Positions 24,771 through 33,485 of a DNA stretch of 64,000 nucleotides are shown one piece after another. The translations under genes were made by a program, and so were the position numbers. Under the pieces are notes generated by a model. It searched no databases, was not told where the DNA came from, and saw only the letters and a program-made list of their open reading frames with translations. The DNA comes from Lutibacter sp. Hel_I_33_5 (GTDB lineage Bacteria; Bacteroidota; Bacteroidia; Flavobacteriales; Flavobacteriaceae). The stretch's first letter is position 1, and every line of letters begins with the position of its first letter. The stretch covers positions 620,001 through 684,000 of the forward strand of contig NZ_VISM01000001.1 in NCBI RefSeq assembly GCF_007827455.1, given 5' to 3'.

Positions 24771-25300
24771 TGGAGCATTTACAATATCCTATTGGTAAAA
24801 CTGACATTCCCGAAAAAATAACTTCAGAATATATTAAAAACTGGATTGCTACTATTGAAGATTTTCCTACAAAATTAGAAAACTTAGTACAGAACCTTTC
24901 TGAAGATCAATTAAATACACAATACAGACCTAGTGGTTGGACAATAAGACAAGTTGTACATCATTGTTATGATAGTCATCATAATTCATATACACGCTTT
25001 AAATGGACGTTAACGGAAGGAAATCCAGTTATTAAAGCATATTACGAAGATAGATGGGCTGAATTATTTGACACAAAATCTGCTCAAATTGATTTATCTT
25101 TATACGGAATAAAAGCATTGCATGCAAAATGGGTATATCTTTTAAAAGGATTAACTGAAAATGATTTAAACAACTATTTTATTCATCCAAGCGGAAATGA
25201 AAAAGTTACCTTAAAAGAAAATATTGGTATTTATGCTTGGCATTGCAATCATCATTTTGCACATATAGAACAATTAATGATTAGAAAGAATTGGATATAA
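24770..25300 (+). CDS. YfiT/DinB-family metal-dependent transferase
   Basis: The start YPIGKTDIPEKITSEYIKNWI and the block YRPSGWTIRQVVHHCYDSHHNSYTRFKW are characteristic of YfiT. This is a DinB-fold protein binding a metal through three His residues, two of them probably in VHHCYDSH and in AWHCNHHFAHIEQL. Relatives transfer low-molecular-weight thiols (bacillithiol S-transferase); whether this organism makes such a thiol is not shown here. Length 176 is standard. It overlaps the TPR lipoprotein stop by one base. Confidence 0.85.
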   Translation: MEHLQYPIGKTDIPEKITSEYIKNWIATIEDFPTKLENLVQNLSEDQLNTQYRPSGWTIRQVVHHCYDSHHNSYTRFKWTLTEGNPVIKAYYEDRWAELFDTKSAQIDLSLYGIKALHAKWVYLLKGLTENDLNNYFIHPSGNEKVTLKENIGIYAWHCNHHFAHIEQLMIRKNWI

Positions 25301-25332
25301 TTTTTATATCTTTAGGTTCTAATTTTATGTAA

Positions 25333-25800
25333 ATGAAAACTGCCAAAGAATGGTTTAACGAATATGCAATAAGTCATCAAAACGAATCTAATATAATCAT
25401 CCATTATATTTGTGTACCTGCAATATTTTTTAGTGTTGTTGGATTGTTAATGTGTATTCCAACAGGTTTTTTAGAATCAACTTTTGGCTTGTATAATCCG
25501 TTTATTGAAAATTGGGCTGCGGTACTTTTATCTGTTATTTTACTGCTATTTTACTTACGATTAGGGTTTTGGTATTTTATAGAAATGTTTGTGATATCAA
25601 CTATTTTTATCATCATCAATAATTGGATTGATAACCATTTTAACCTTTTATGGGTTTCATTGGGTATTTTTATTATCGCATGGATAGGTCAGTTTTATGG
25701 ACATAAAATTGAAGGTAAAAAACCATCATTTATTAAAGATTTACAATTTTTATTAATTGGCCCACTTTGGGTAATTCAAAAAATAGGAGGAAAAAAATGA
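25333..25800 (+). CDS. Mpo1-like / DUF962 membrane protein
   Basis: The start KTAKEWFNEYAISHQNESNIIIHYICVP contains the family His motif (H-x14-H...), and four hydrophobic helices follow with GQFYGHKIEGKKPSF near the C-terminus. This is the DUF962/YGL010w (Mpo1) family, whose yeast member is a dioxygenase of 2-hydroxy fatty acids using Fe2+. A similar lipid role is possible. The end of the gene carries a strong AGGAGG ribosome-binding site for the next gene, whose ATG overlaps this stop. Confidence 0.85.
   Translation: MKTAKEWFNEYAISHQNESNIIIHYICVPAIFFSVVGLLMCIPTGFLESTFGLYNPFIENWAAVLLSVILLLFYLRLGFWYFIEMFVISTIFIIINNWIDNHFNLLWVSLGIFIIAWIGQFYGHKIEGKKPSFIKDLQFLLIGPLWVIQKIGGKK
25786..25799 (+). 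promoter_or_regulatory. Unusually strong Shine-Dalgarno for the 25797 gene
   Basis: AGGAGG at 25786-25791 lies 5 bases before the ATG at 25797. Such a site is rare in this window, where most starts lack one. It also encodes part of the Mpo1-like C-terminus, and it decides the start of the next gene at 25797. Confidence 0.6.
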
Positions 25801-26246
25801 ATGTATTAAGAACTTTAATAGTATTGTCGGTCTGTATTTTTACAACATTTAACGCAAATTCTCAAAATAAAGAAAAATCAGATATCGAATTAATCACAGA
25901 AGTTCTGAATCACTATATTGAAGGAACTGCAAACGGAGAACCAGACCTCTTAAAAATTGCTTTTCATCCAGATTTTAATTTATATACAACCAAAAATGAT
26001 AGTTTATGGATTCGTTCTGGAGAAAAATATGTTTCTAATATTAAAAAAGGCAAGAAATCAAGCAGGGTTGGAAGAATTATCTCTATCGATTATGAAAATA
26101 ATGCTGCGAGTGCAAAAGCAGAAATTATTATTCCGAATTGGAGAGTATATACCGATTATTTTTTACTCTTAAAATATCAAGGTAGTTGGAAAATAGTTCA
26201 GAAATCATATTCCTATAGAACATATTCTAAAAAAGAGAAAAACTAA
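25797..26246 (+). CDS. Secreted NTF2-like / lumazine-binding-type protein
   Basis: A signal peptide ends near residue 22 (NANSQ). The mature domain has the NTF2-like pattern ITEVLNHYIEGTANGEPDLLKIAFHPDFNLYTT...WRVYTDYFLLLKYQGSWKIVQKSY, as in the Bacteroidetes putative lumazine-binding family (SnoaL-like cone fold). No catalytic residues can be named. It overlaps the stop of the Mpo1-like gene by two bases and its own stop overlaps csaA by one base, so all are co-translated. Confidence 0.75.
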   Translation: MNVLRTLIVLSVCIFTTFNANSQNKEKSDIELITEVLNHYIEGTANGEPDLLKIAFHPDFNLYTTKNDSLWIRSGEKYVSNIKKGKKSSRVGRIISIDYENNAASAKAEIIIPNWRVYTDYFLLLKYQGSWKIVQKSYSYRTYSKKEKN

Positions 26247-26584
26247 TGAAAGAAGAAATTACATTCGAAGATTTTTTAAAAGTAGATATTAGAATAGGTA
26301 CTATTATTGAAGTAAATGATTTTCCTAAAGCGAGAAAACCTGCGTATCAATTAAAAATTGATTTTGGCGATTTAGGAATCAAAAAATCGAGTGCTCAAAT
26401 AACCGATTTATATACAAAAGAAGATTTGTTACAAAAACAAGTTTCTGCAATCATCAATTTTAAACCAAGACAAATAGCTAATTTCATGAGCGAATGTTTG
26501 GTATTAGGTATTTATAATGAAGATGGAAATGTTGTCCTTTTACAAGCTTCTAAGGCAATTAAAAATGGTGAACAGATTTCTTAG
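26246..26584 (+). CDS. csaA: CsaA-type tRNA-binding protein
   Basis: At 112 residues this is a free-standing OB-fold tRNA-binding domain, with FLKVDIRIGTIIEVNDFPKARKPAYQLKIDFGDLGIKKSSAQI and FKPRQIANFMSECLVLG. These blocks are diagnostic for CsaA, which binds tRNA and has chaperone-like activity in Bacillus. Cytoplasmic dimer by family. It closes the overlapping gene run. A degenerate palindromic element starts right after its stop codon. Confidence 0.9.
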   Translation: MKEEITFEDFLKVDIRIGTIIEVNDFPKARKPAYQLKIDFGDLGIKKSSAQITDLYTKEDLLQKQVSAIINFKPRQIANFMSECLVLGIYNEDGNVVLLQASKAIKNGEQIS

Positions 26585-26668
26585 TTTCATTACGAACAAA
26601 GTGAAATAATCTATATAATTAATTTAAAGATTGCTTCTGTTTACAAAAAAGTAAACTTTGTAATGACA
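26585..26668. repeat. Degenerate two-armed element (TCATTACGAAC...GAAATAATC type)
   Basis: The left arm TTTCATTACGAACAAAGTGA... begins on the base after the csaA stop. The right arm (26628-26668) reads on the minus strand TGTCATTACAAAG... and ends GAAGCAATCT, with an extra hairpin (GTTTAC/GTAAAC). It resembles the element at 61623 and, loosely, a TCATTGCGAACGAAGTGAAG consensus I know from other bacterial genomes. Confidence 0.55.
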
Positions 26669-26732
26669 GGTAGTATTAATTATAAGTTTCAAGTTTTTTA
26701 TAAACTCAAAACTCATCATTAAAAACTAAAAA

Positions 26733-26891
26733 TTAATTATTAGTATTATTCAAAATTACCAAAGCTCCAATAACTCCAGGAATCCAACCACAGAAAGTAA
26801 GTAATAAAACAATCACAAAAGATCCGCAACCTTTTCCTAAAACGGAAAGTGGTGGAAAGATAATTGCAAGTAAAACACGTAGTAAGCTCAT
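26733..26891 (-). CDS. YqaE/Pmp3-family small membrane protein
   Basis: A 52-codon frame with ATG at 26889-26891 encodes MSLLRVLLAIIFPPLSVLGK and, after a GCGS turn, a second helix ending CGWIPGVIGALVIL. This two-helix pattern (LLxIIxPPLxV...LLTxxGxIPGxIxAL) is the PF01679 Pmp3/YqaE family, linked in other organisms to stress and membrane potential. The longer reading frame over the same bases in another phase (26746-26949) is an artefact. It is a single gene, upstream of the M14 peptidase terminator. Confidence 0.85.
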   Translation of the reverse strand: MSLLRVLLAIIFPPLSVLGKGCGSFVIVLLLTFCGWIPGVIGALVILNNTNN

Positions 26892-26962
26892 AGTAACTTT
26901 TATTGGTTAAGTACTTATAAGACGAGCTATTACTGGATTTGTTACACATTTAACCATAAAAA

Positions 26963-26997
26963 AAAGTCGCAAAGTAAGTATTTTACTTTGCGACTTT
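26963..26997 (-). terminator. Terminator of the M14 peptidase gene
   Basis: A perfect 15-bp stem (AAAGTCGCAAAGTAA / TTACTTTGCGACTTT) with a 5-base loop lies 20 bases past the peptidase stop. On the minus strand it is followed by a run of eight T. Confidence 0.85.
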
Positions 26998-27016
26998 AGA
27001 GCTTTGCAACTAATTT

Positions 27017-29512
27017 TCACATCTTATCTCCAAAGAAAATAGCATTCATTAATAACTTATTTGTTCCGTACCAAAAAGCTCTAAAATTAGTATTATCAGT
27101 AAATACTAGTACACGACCTCTTCCCATTCTATTGGATTGAAACGGAACCGTATTCTTAATTAACTTCAAGTTTTCTTTAGATATATAACCGCTTAACAAA
27201 GGATTAGAAGTATACTGTATAGGATTATTATAACTCTTTTTATTAGGTTTTATAAATAATGTGGTATTTCTAAATAAAGCTATTTTATCATTCTTATACC
27301 CAAAATTTATAGGATGAGAACGATCTATTTTCGCTTCAAAAATTGAACCTCCAATAAATTGAGCACCTGACTGTAATGATCTATCTTCGAAAGAAACATT
27401 AGCTATAGAATCTTGTTTGTTCTCTTTAAAATCTAGGTCGATAAATTTATTTTTAGACAACCATTTTGCAGTATTTCTGTACCCAATTAATGTTCCTCCA
27501 TTTTTAACCCAGGTTTTTAGTTTTCCAATAATTGAAGAACTTAAACTATTACTACTCGGAACAATAATCACACTATAGATACTTAAATTAACTCTGCCTA
27601 AATAAGACATATCTAATTTGCTCAATTTCATATCAAAACGAGTGTCTAACAAATGCCAAATTTCACCAGCATCGTAACTTCTAATTCCGTTACCTACTAA
27701 CATCGCTACTTTTGGTTTATTAATCGCATCAAAATTTCTACTTCCTAAATCAATTCCGTCATTTAAACCTGTAGAAGTTCCTTTAATAATAAGATGATTT
27801 TCTTTTGCTATTTTTTCTAAAAACTGATACAATTTACTAGCGCCTAATTTTTGATTTTGAGCAGGAACAAAAATAGTTCCGTAGTCATACGAATTTCCAT
27901 CATTTTTAAAATTCTTCAATGACACTTTTGCTCGGATTCCTTTTTGTAAAATAGTATTCAAGGCTTTTGGCGAATAATATTCATTCCAAGAAAATAAATA
28001 TCCAACAGAACTCATACGAGAAATTGAACCAGCATTCATTTTTAAATTAGTTATTTCTTTTCCTGCTTTAGATAAAGAAACATCTTCGGCATAATCAACA
28101 CCAAAGGCATGGTTAAATGTCCACGCAGAAACATCGTAAAACAAACTATCTTTAAAAGTAGTTCTAACATCAAACATGGCTTTTACCAAACGTTGATTCT
28201 TCTGATTCATAGGTACTACATAACTATAGCCTTTTTTAAACTTCTTCCCTTTTGAAGAAAAATCTGATTTTAATTCGTGAATTTTTATTTGATGTCTTTT
28301 CATCACTTCTGCTAAGTGATAACTTTTTGCAGCATCTTTTTCATCACCAAAAATAATTGCTTTTTTATTCCCTGAATTTCTTGCGTTTTTATAAAAATCT
28401 TGTTGATATTTTAAAATCTTAACACGCATATTTTTAGCAGCTTCCAACGTAGATAAAGTTGCAGTAAATTGATTTCTAATCGTAAACGGAAAAGTTAACA
28501 CACCGTTATCACTTTCTTGTGCATGACCTCTAGAACTTCCCTGTTCAAACAAAATACCGATACTTCCATTAATGTCTGGAAACGTTGAACCTTTACCGTA
28601 ATAAAAATCATCAAAGCTTTCTTCTGAATAATAGGTTGAGCCTAATTTATCAAATGCTTTTGCATGATACGTAGCTATTTCTTTGGTTAAATCCTGATTC
28701 ATTTGTGGCGTTAACGGATTTGTTCTACTCGGAATTCCTGGTTGAAAAAAGAAAGTAGAATTTGTGCCCATTTCATGATGATCGGTTAAAATATTTGGCA
28801 ACCATTTATGAAACGATGCAATTCTTGCTCTAGATTCTGGTAATTGAACAGGCAACCAATCACGATTCATATCAAACCAATAATGATTAGTTCTTCCTCC
28901 TGGCCAAACCTCATGATATTCTCTATCATTAGGGTCTGGATTTATATTTTGTGCCTTATTCGTATTTGCCCAATAGGCAAAACGCTGCAATCCATCAGGG
29001 TTAAAAGAAGGATCAAATAAAATAATAGCATTATTTAATAATTCATCTATTTTTTGTCCTTCAGCAGCCGCTAAATAATAAGCTGCAGCTAAAGAAGCAT
29101 TAGAGCCACTAGGTTCATTTCCATGAATAGAAAATCCTTGATAAACTACAATTGGATGATTAGAAACATCCGAAGAATTATTAGTTGCATCAATATGATT
29201 TTGTCTAATATTTTCTATATTCTGATGATTGCTTGGCGTTGTAATTGTTAACAATAACAAAGGCCTTCCTTCAAAAGTAGTTCCTCTATTTTCTATGGTA
29301 ATCCTATCAGAAGCTTTTGCCAAAGCTTTCATATATTCTACCAATTTATCGTGGGTTACATGCCACTCACCTACTTCATGACCAATGATAGATTGTGGTG
29401 TCGGAATATTTTTATTATACGTTACATCTTTTGGTAAATAGTAATTTAAATCAATTTTTTGTGCTTTACTATTCATTGAACACAATAGTAGAAATACAAG
29501 TAGTTTTTTCAT
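27017..29512 (-). CDS. Secreted M14-family zinc carboxypeptidase-like protein
   Basis: A signal peptide ends near residue 18. The zinc motif is His130 and Glu133 in SIHGNEPSG, and the third ligand is probably a His of TDHHEMGTNSTFF. After the M14 domain (about 40-370) the C-terminal half looks like a class-I amidotransferase-type fold (VIIVPSSNSLSSSIIGKLKTWVKNGGTLIGY), as in other large Bacteroidetes M14 proteins. It probably cleaves peptides outside the cell or in the periplasm. Its promoter lies in the duplicated segment at 29531. Confidence 0.85.
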   Translation of the reverse strand: MKKLLVFLLLCSMNSKAQKIDLNYYLPKDVTYNKNIPTPQSIIGHEVGEWHVTHDKLVEYMKALAKASDRITIENRGTTFEGRPLLLLTITTPSNHQNIENIRQNHIDATNNSSDVSNHPIVVYQGFSIHGNEPSGSNASLAAAYYLAAAEGQKIDELLNNAIILFDPSFNPDGLQRFAYWANTNKAQNINPDPNDREYHEVWPGGRTNHYWFDMNRDWLPVQLPESRARIASFHKWLPNILTDHHEMGTNSTFFFQPGIPSRTNPLTPQMNQDLTKEIATYHAKAFDKLGSTYYSEESFDDFYYGKGSTFPDINGSIGILFEQGSSRGHAQESDNGVLTFPFTIRNQFTATLSTLEAAKNMRVKILKYQQDFYKNARNSGNKKAIIFGDEKDAAKSYHLAEVMKRHQIKIHELKSDFSSKGKKFKKGYSYVVPMNQKNQRLVKAMFDVRTTFKDSLFYDVSAWTFNHAFGVDYAEDVSLSKAGKEITNLKMNAGSISRMSSVGYLFSWNEYYSPKALNTILQKGIRAKVSLKNFKNDGNSYDYGTIFVPAQNQKLGASKLYQFLEKIAKENHLIIKGTSTGLNDGIDLGSRNFDAINKPKVAMLVGNGIRSYDAGEIWHLLDTRFDMKLSKLDMSYLGRVNLSIYSVIIVPSSNSLSSSIIGKLKTWVKNGGTLIGYRNTAKWLSKNKFIDLDFKENKQDSIANVSFEDRSLQSGAQFIGGSIFEAKIDRSHPINFGYKNDKIALFRNTTLFIKPNKKSYNNPIQYTSNPLLSGYISKENLKLIKNTVPFQSNRMGRGRVLVFTDNTNFRAFWYGTNKLLMNAIFFGDKM

Positions 29513-29530
29513 TAGTAAGAATATTTGAAT

Positions 29531-29612
29531 CCTAACAAATATATGAAATCAAAAAGTTTATAGTTGATACTTTAACAATGATTTCTGTTTACTAAAATAA
29601 TTTTTCTAATAG
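29531..29612. repeat. Duplicated divergent-promoter segment, copy A
   Basis: This segment matches copy B (31619-31700) with about 7 mismatches in the first 70 columns. It starts CCTAACAAATATATGAA. On the minus strand it carries TATATTTG (29543-29536), a consensus box 24 bases from the M14 peptidase ATG. The plus-strand box is mutated here (TATAGTTG), and the segment's end resembles the first codons of the bestrophin gene without a usable ATG. Confidence 0.75.
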
Positions 29613-29735
29613 TGATTGAAATTTATATTAGTAACAAATTTAAGTTACAAATAATCCTAAACATTATCAATGAAAAATAATATTGTTTTATATTATTTTT
29701 TTTGAATAAATTACCTCCTGTAGAGTATAGAAAAA

Positions 29736-31316
29736 TTAAACAGCCTTTAAAAAATCATCTAAAGATTTTTCTTCTAACCCTATTTTTTTCTTTATTCTAT
29801 ATCTAGCTGTTTCAACTGTTCTTGGAGATACATTTATAATATTAGCAACTTCTTTACTTTTTAAATTAATAGCGACATAGGCACAATGTTTTTGATCCAT
29901 AACAGATAACTGCGGACACATTTCTTTTAATTTTTTAAAGAAATAAGGCCTGTTACTTTCAAATTCTGCTTTAAAATCTAACCAAACTTCTTCTTCAGAG
30001 AAAATATCACCTAGAGACCTATTGATAAATAACAGTTTTGATGGATGAATTTCTTTATCTTCATTTATTAATTTAGAAATTGAATTAATAATATTATTTA
30101 CACCATCTTTATAAGTAGATATTTTAAATGTTTTTGCAAAAAGTTTTTGTTTATTTTGTTCTAGAAGATATTCAATTTTTTCTTTATTTATTTTTAATTC
30201 ATTGTTATTATTCTCTAACTCAATTAAATTATTTTTTAATTTATTATTTAAATCAATTTTTTGATCAAATAAATATTTTATTTTTTTCAAATAATTAATT
30301 CTGTTAAAAATAAATAAAATAGAACCAATAAGAAACAACACAATAAAAACAACAATTATGTTCTGATTTCTGATAACTTTTCTATTACTTTCTATTAAAT
30401 CTTCATTTAACTTAATTTCCTTATATAAATATCTACTATCTCCATCTTCAATATTAAATTTTATAAAATCATTAATTAATAACACTAAAGAATCAGCTGA
30501 TTTAATAAATTTATTAGCAGTTTTATAATCATTTTTCTTCTCATTTAACTCAGATTTAGCTAAATATATTTCTCTAAAAGAGTTATAATAATCTTTACTT
30601 ATCTTGCGTGTTTTTAAATAATTTTTCGTGTGAATAATCGCCGTATCTAAATCAAAATTAGCTTCTTGTAATTTATTCAACTTTAATTTACTTATACCTC
30701 TAAACCTATATAATTCTTTAACTCTGTTAAAATGATTAGTGTTAAAATAAGAATCTTTATTATTAATAATTTCAATTCCCTTAGAAGCATAATCAATTAC
30801 TTTACTCCATTGTTTAATTTTAATATTTAATTTACAAAATCTAGCATAAGTTGCCACTACAAAAGTTTTATCTTGTATTTTTTTACCATAAAAAACAGAT
30901 TTTTTTAAAGCTTCTGTAGCTGCTTTATAATCATTTATACTTCCGTAATAAATACCAAGCGTATTATAAATATTATTAAGTAATATTAAATCATCACATC
31001 CTTTTGCATATTTTTCTGCTTCAAATATATATTCTCCTAAAGCTTCATTTCCTTTAACAACTCTTTCTTTAGCCGCCCTCATATGCAAAAGCATGGCATT
31101 TGTACAAGAATCTTTAAATATTATCTGGTTATTATCTATATAATCTATCAAAGGATATAAATCAATAAAAGCTCCTGTAATTTCAGAATCATAGAAAGTT
31201 TTCTTAACTGCTTCTTCAATATTACTATCATTAAACTTTTCTGATAAAAGTGATTTTTTACAAGAAAGAATACAAAAACTTAAAAGGATTATAATTATAT
31301 AATAATTTTTAAACAT
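29736..31316 (-). CDS. LuxR-type regulator with TPR sensor region and membrane anchor
   Basis: An N-terminal signal ends at a Cys (CILSCKK), suggesting a lipoprotein or anchored sensor. Residues about 50-290 form tetratricopeptide-like helices. A membrane helix follows (NIIVVFIVLFLIGSILFIF, about 320-340), then a coiled coil. The C-terminal 60 residues carry a LuxR/GerE-like helix-turn-helix (VAINLKSKEVANIINVSPRTVETARYRIKKKIGL). So it should sense outside or in the periplasm and bind DNA inside. Unusually low GC for the window. It sits between two copies of a duplicated segment, suggesting later arrival. Confidence 0.8.
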   Translation of the reverse strand: MFKNYYIIIILLSFCILSCKKSLLSEKFNDSNIEEAVKKTFYDSEITGAFIDLYPLIDYIDNNQIIFKDSCTNAMLLHMRAAKERVVKGNEALGEYIFEAEKYAKGCDDLILLNNIYNTLGIYYGSINDYKAATEALKKSVFYGKKIQDKTFVVATYARFCKLNIKIKQWSKVIDYASKGIEIINNKDSYFNTNHFNRVKELYRFRGISKLKLNKLQEANFDLDTAIIHTKNYLKTRKISKDYYNSFREIYLAKSELNEKKNDYKTANKFIKSADSLVLLINDFIKFNIEDGDSRYLYKEIKLNEDLIESNRKVIRNQNIIVVFIVLFLIGSILFIFNRINYLKKIKYLFDQKIDLNNKLKNNLIELENNNNELKINKEKIEYLLEQNKQKLFAKTFKISTYKDGVNNIINSISKLINEDKEIHPSKLLFINRSLGDIFSEEEVWLDFKAEFESNRPYFFKKLKEMCPQLSVMDQKHCAYVAINLKSKEVANIINVSPRTVETARYRIKKKIGLEEKSLDDFLKAV

Positions 31317-31618
31317 CAATGAAATTAATTTATAAAAATACTATAAATTTAATTTAAAAAAATCTCATGGAACAATATTTAATATAGAATTAACAAAATA
31401 TTAATTTAAGCACTTATTTATTAGATAAAACTTCAAAAGTCACTTTTTAGTGATGTTTTATATAATAATTTACACATAACTTTATGTAATACAGGTATAT
31501 CTATGTATCGAAAACTCCTTTAACGGCTACTTTTTCTAAGAACAAAAATGATATTAAAATTTTAAGCGAAAGAAGTATTTCAGTTTTAAAGAAACTATAT
31601 CTTAAATAGTATTTTAAC
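31317..31618. other. Non-coding stretch upstream of the LuxR/TPR gene
   Basis: About 300 very AT-rich bases without a credible gene. They hold the presumptive promoter of the minus-strand regulator and a small hairpin TCACT/AGTGA around 31439-31453. No repeat from the other families is present. Copy B of the duplicated segment follows at once. Confidence 0.5.
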
Positions 31619-31700
31619 CCTAACAAATATATGAATTCAAAAAGTTTATATTTGATACTTTAACGATGATTTATGTACACTAAAAGAATTTTTCCTGTTA
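31619..31700. repeat. Duplicated divergent-promoter segment, copy B
   Basis: This is the counterpart of 29531-29612. Here the plus-strand box TATATTTG (31647-31654) is intact and lies 18 bases before the bestrophin ATG. The minus-strand box (CAAATATA, 31624-31631) is also intact and points at the LuxR/TPR gene. The segment runs into the first codons of the bestrophin gene. Confidence 0.75.
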
Positions 31701-32776
31701 GAGGAGTTATTAAATGGACTAGAAGACACATTTTGCTATTTTTATTGATAGCAACAATCCCAGTTTTCTTGTTTGATGTTGCTGGTTTAAAATGGTTGCA
31801 TGTGCCTTGGTTGCCATTAGGAGTTTTAGGTACAGCTATTTCGTTTTTAATCAGTTTTAAAAATAATGCTTCGTATGATCGTTTATGGGAAGCACGTAAA
31901 ATTTGGGGTGGAATTGTAAACACTTCACGTTCTTGGACGATTATGGTAAAAGATTTCATTGATAATACCCATGCAAAAAATCCTAAATCAAAAGAAGAGT
32001 TACAAGCGATAAAAAAAGAAATTGTTCATAGACATGTTGCTTGGTTAACGGCTTTAAGATATCAATTAAGAGCAGATAAACCTTGGGAATCTCATTTAAA
32101 AAATGACAAAGGAAATACAGAATTTAGAGAAGCATTTTATTTAGTTTGTGAAGATGTAGACTCTATAGAAAGTGTAATAAAACCTTATATTTCTGAAAAT
32201 GAGTATAATGAAGTTTTTGCTAAAGGAAATAAGCCTTCACAACTATTAGGCATACAATCTAGACGATTAAAAGAATTAATGGATGAAGGTTTCATTGAAG
32301 ATTTTCGTCATATGGAAATGATGAATATTTTAGTCGAATTTTACACTTTACAAGGAAAATCTGAACGTATCAAAAACTTCCCATACCCTAGACAATACGC
32401 AACCTTAAACTATATTTTTGTTTGGATTTTCATCATCCTTTTACCTTTCGGAATTATGGAAGGTTTTGAAGGTATTGGTCAGCATATTTTTGAGGATTTA
32501 GCCAACCATGCTTCACATTCTTCATTTACGCATAGAATACAAGAAGCTATTGCGAAACATTTTGTATGGTTTTCAATTCCTTTTAGTGCTTTACTTTCTT
32601 GGGTTTTTCATACGATGGAAAAAATTGGTGAAAACACAGAAAACCCTTTTGAAGGAGGACCCAATGATGTGCCAATTACAGATTTAAGTAGAGGAATAGA
32701 AATTGATATTAGACAATTAATTGATGATACAGATATACCGAAACCGTATCAATGGAAAAATGATATTGTAATGTAA
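31673..32776 (+). CDS. Bestrophin-family ion channel
   Basis: At 367 residues this matches the bacterial bestrophin (UPF0187/YneE) family. It has hydrophobic helices at about 20-60, then the conserved SFKNNASYDRLWEARKIWGGIVNTSRSW block (61-88). Two further helices follow at about 240-265 and 300-320. Family members are pentameric anion or cation channels of the inner membrane. The promoter lies in the duplicated segment. The gene probably was the original divergent partner of the M14 peptidase gene. Confidence 0.88.
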   Translation: MYTKRIFPVRGVIKWTRRHILLFLLIATIPVFLFDVAGLKWLHVPWLPLGVLGTAISFLISFKNNASYDRLWEARKIWGGIVNTSRSWTIMVKDFIDNTHAKNPKSKEELQAIKKEIVHRHVAWLTALRYQLRADKPWESHLKNDKGNTEFREAFYLVCEDVDSIESVIKPYISENEYNEVFAKGNKPSQLLGIQSRRLKELMDEGFIEDFRHMEMMNILVEFYTLQGKSERIKNFPYPRQYATLNYIFVWIFIILLPFGIMEGFEGIGQHIFEDLANHASHSSFTHRIQEAIAKHFVWFSIPFSALLSWVFHTMEKIGENTENPFEGGPNDVPITDLSRGIEIDIRQLIDDTDIPKPYQWKNDIVM

Positions 32777-32827
32777 GTTTTTTCTTTTTTCGGAAAAAAT
32801 ATTTAACTAAATTTATATAAAATAAAT

Positions 32828-33322
32828 ATGAAAAGAACAATATTATTAGTTGTAACTATTTTATTTATAATTTCAGCTAATTCTCAAGAAAAGAAAATTT
32901 GGGCAAAATCTTTTATTAATAAAAAAGCTCCAAGTATAATTGTAGAGAAATGGTTGACACAAAAACCAAATACTGAAGGTAAATTTATACTTTTAGATTT
33001 TTGGGCTACTTGGTGCGGACCATGTATAAAAGCCATACCAGAACTTAATTCTTTTCAAAAGGAATTTAAAAAAGATTTAGTTGTTATTGGTATAAGTAGT
33101 GAAACTCCTAGGAAAGTTAAAAAACAAAGAAATCCTAAAATTAAATACTTTAGCGCAATTGATCGAAAACGAAGATTAAATACTATATTAGAGATTAAAG
33201 GAATTCCTCATTGCATTCTAATAGATCCAAGAGGAATTGTTAGGTGGGAAGGATATCCAATATTAAAAAACAATGAATTAACTTCTAAAGTAATTAAAGA
33301 GCTAATTAAAAAATATAAATAA
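32828..33322 (+). CDS. Secreted TlpA-like thioredoxin
   Basis: Signal peptide to about residue 19 (SANSQ). The thioredoxin active site is WATWCGPC with Cys63 and Cys66, and the cis-Pro block is GIPHCILIDPRGIVRW. As a TlpA/ResA-like periplasmic thiol-disulfide oxidoreductase it would reduce envelope disulfides. An extra Cys sits beside the cis-Pro (PHC), which is common in flavobacterial homologues. It lies 51 bases after the bestrophin gene and may share its transcript. Confidence 0.87.
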   Translation: MKRTILLVVTILFIISANSQEKKIWAKSFINKKAPSIIVEKWLTQKPNTEGKFILLDFWATWCGPCIKAIPELNSFQKEFKKDLVVIGISSETPRKVKKQRNPKIKYFSAIDRKRRLNTILEIKGIPHCILIDPRGIVRWEGYPILKNNELTSKVIKELIKKYK

Positions 33323-33485
33323 AGTTTTAGGAATAATAAAAGAGTCAAAAAAAATCCTAAATTCTTAATTTTTCTTCTATGAAATTACTAGAATGATAAA
33401 ATTTTATAAAGAGTTACTCATTTTTTCTATACTATTTATTTTATACTGATATTTGCAGTTAATCACCTACTTTATATAGTGAATA

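Noticed and set aside
26746..26949. 67-codon minus-strand frame
   Set aside because: It is out of phase with the YqaE/Pmp3 gene at 26733-26891, which has clear family features; this frame is rich in Ser/Tyr/Cys/Trp without pattern.
31439..31453. TCACT/AGTGA hairpin in the regulator upstream gap as a terminator
   Set aside because: 5-bp stem and no gene ending nearby on either strand.
33325..33361. TTTAGGA...TCCTAAA inverted repeat after the thioredoxin gene as a terminator
   Set aside because: The loop is over 20 bases and the stem only 7 bp in AT-rich DNA; too weak to call.
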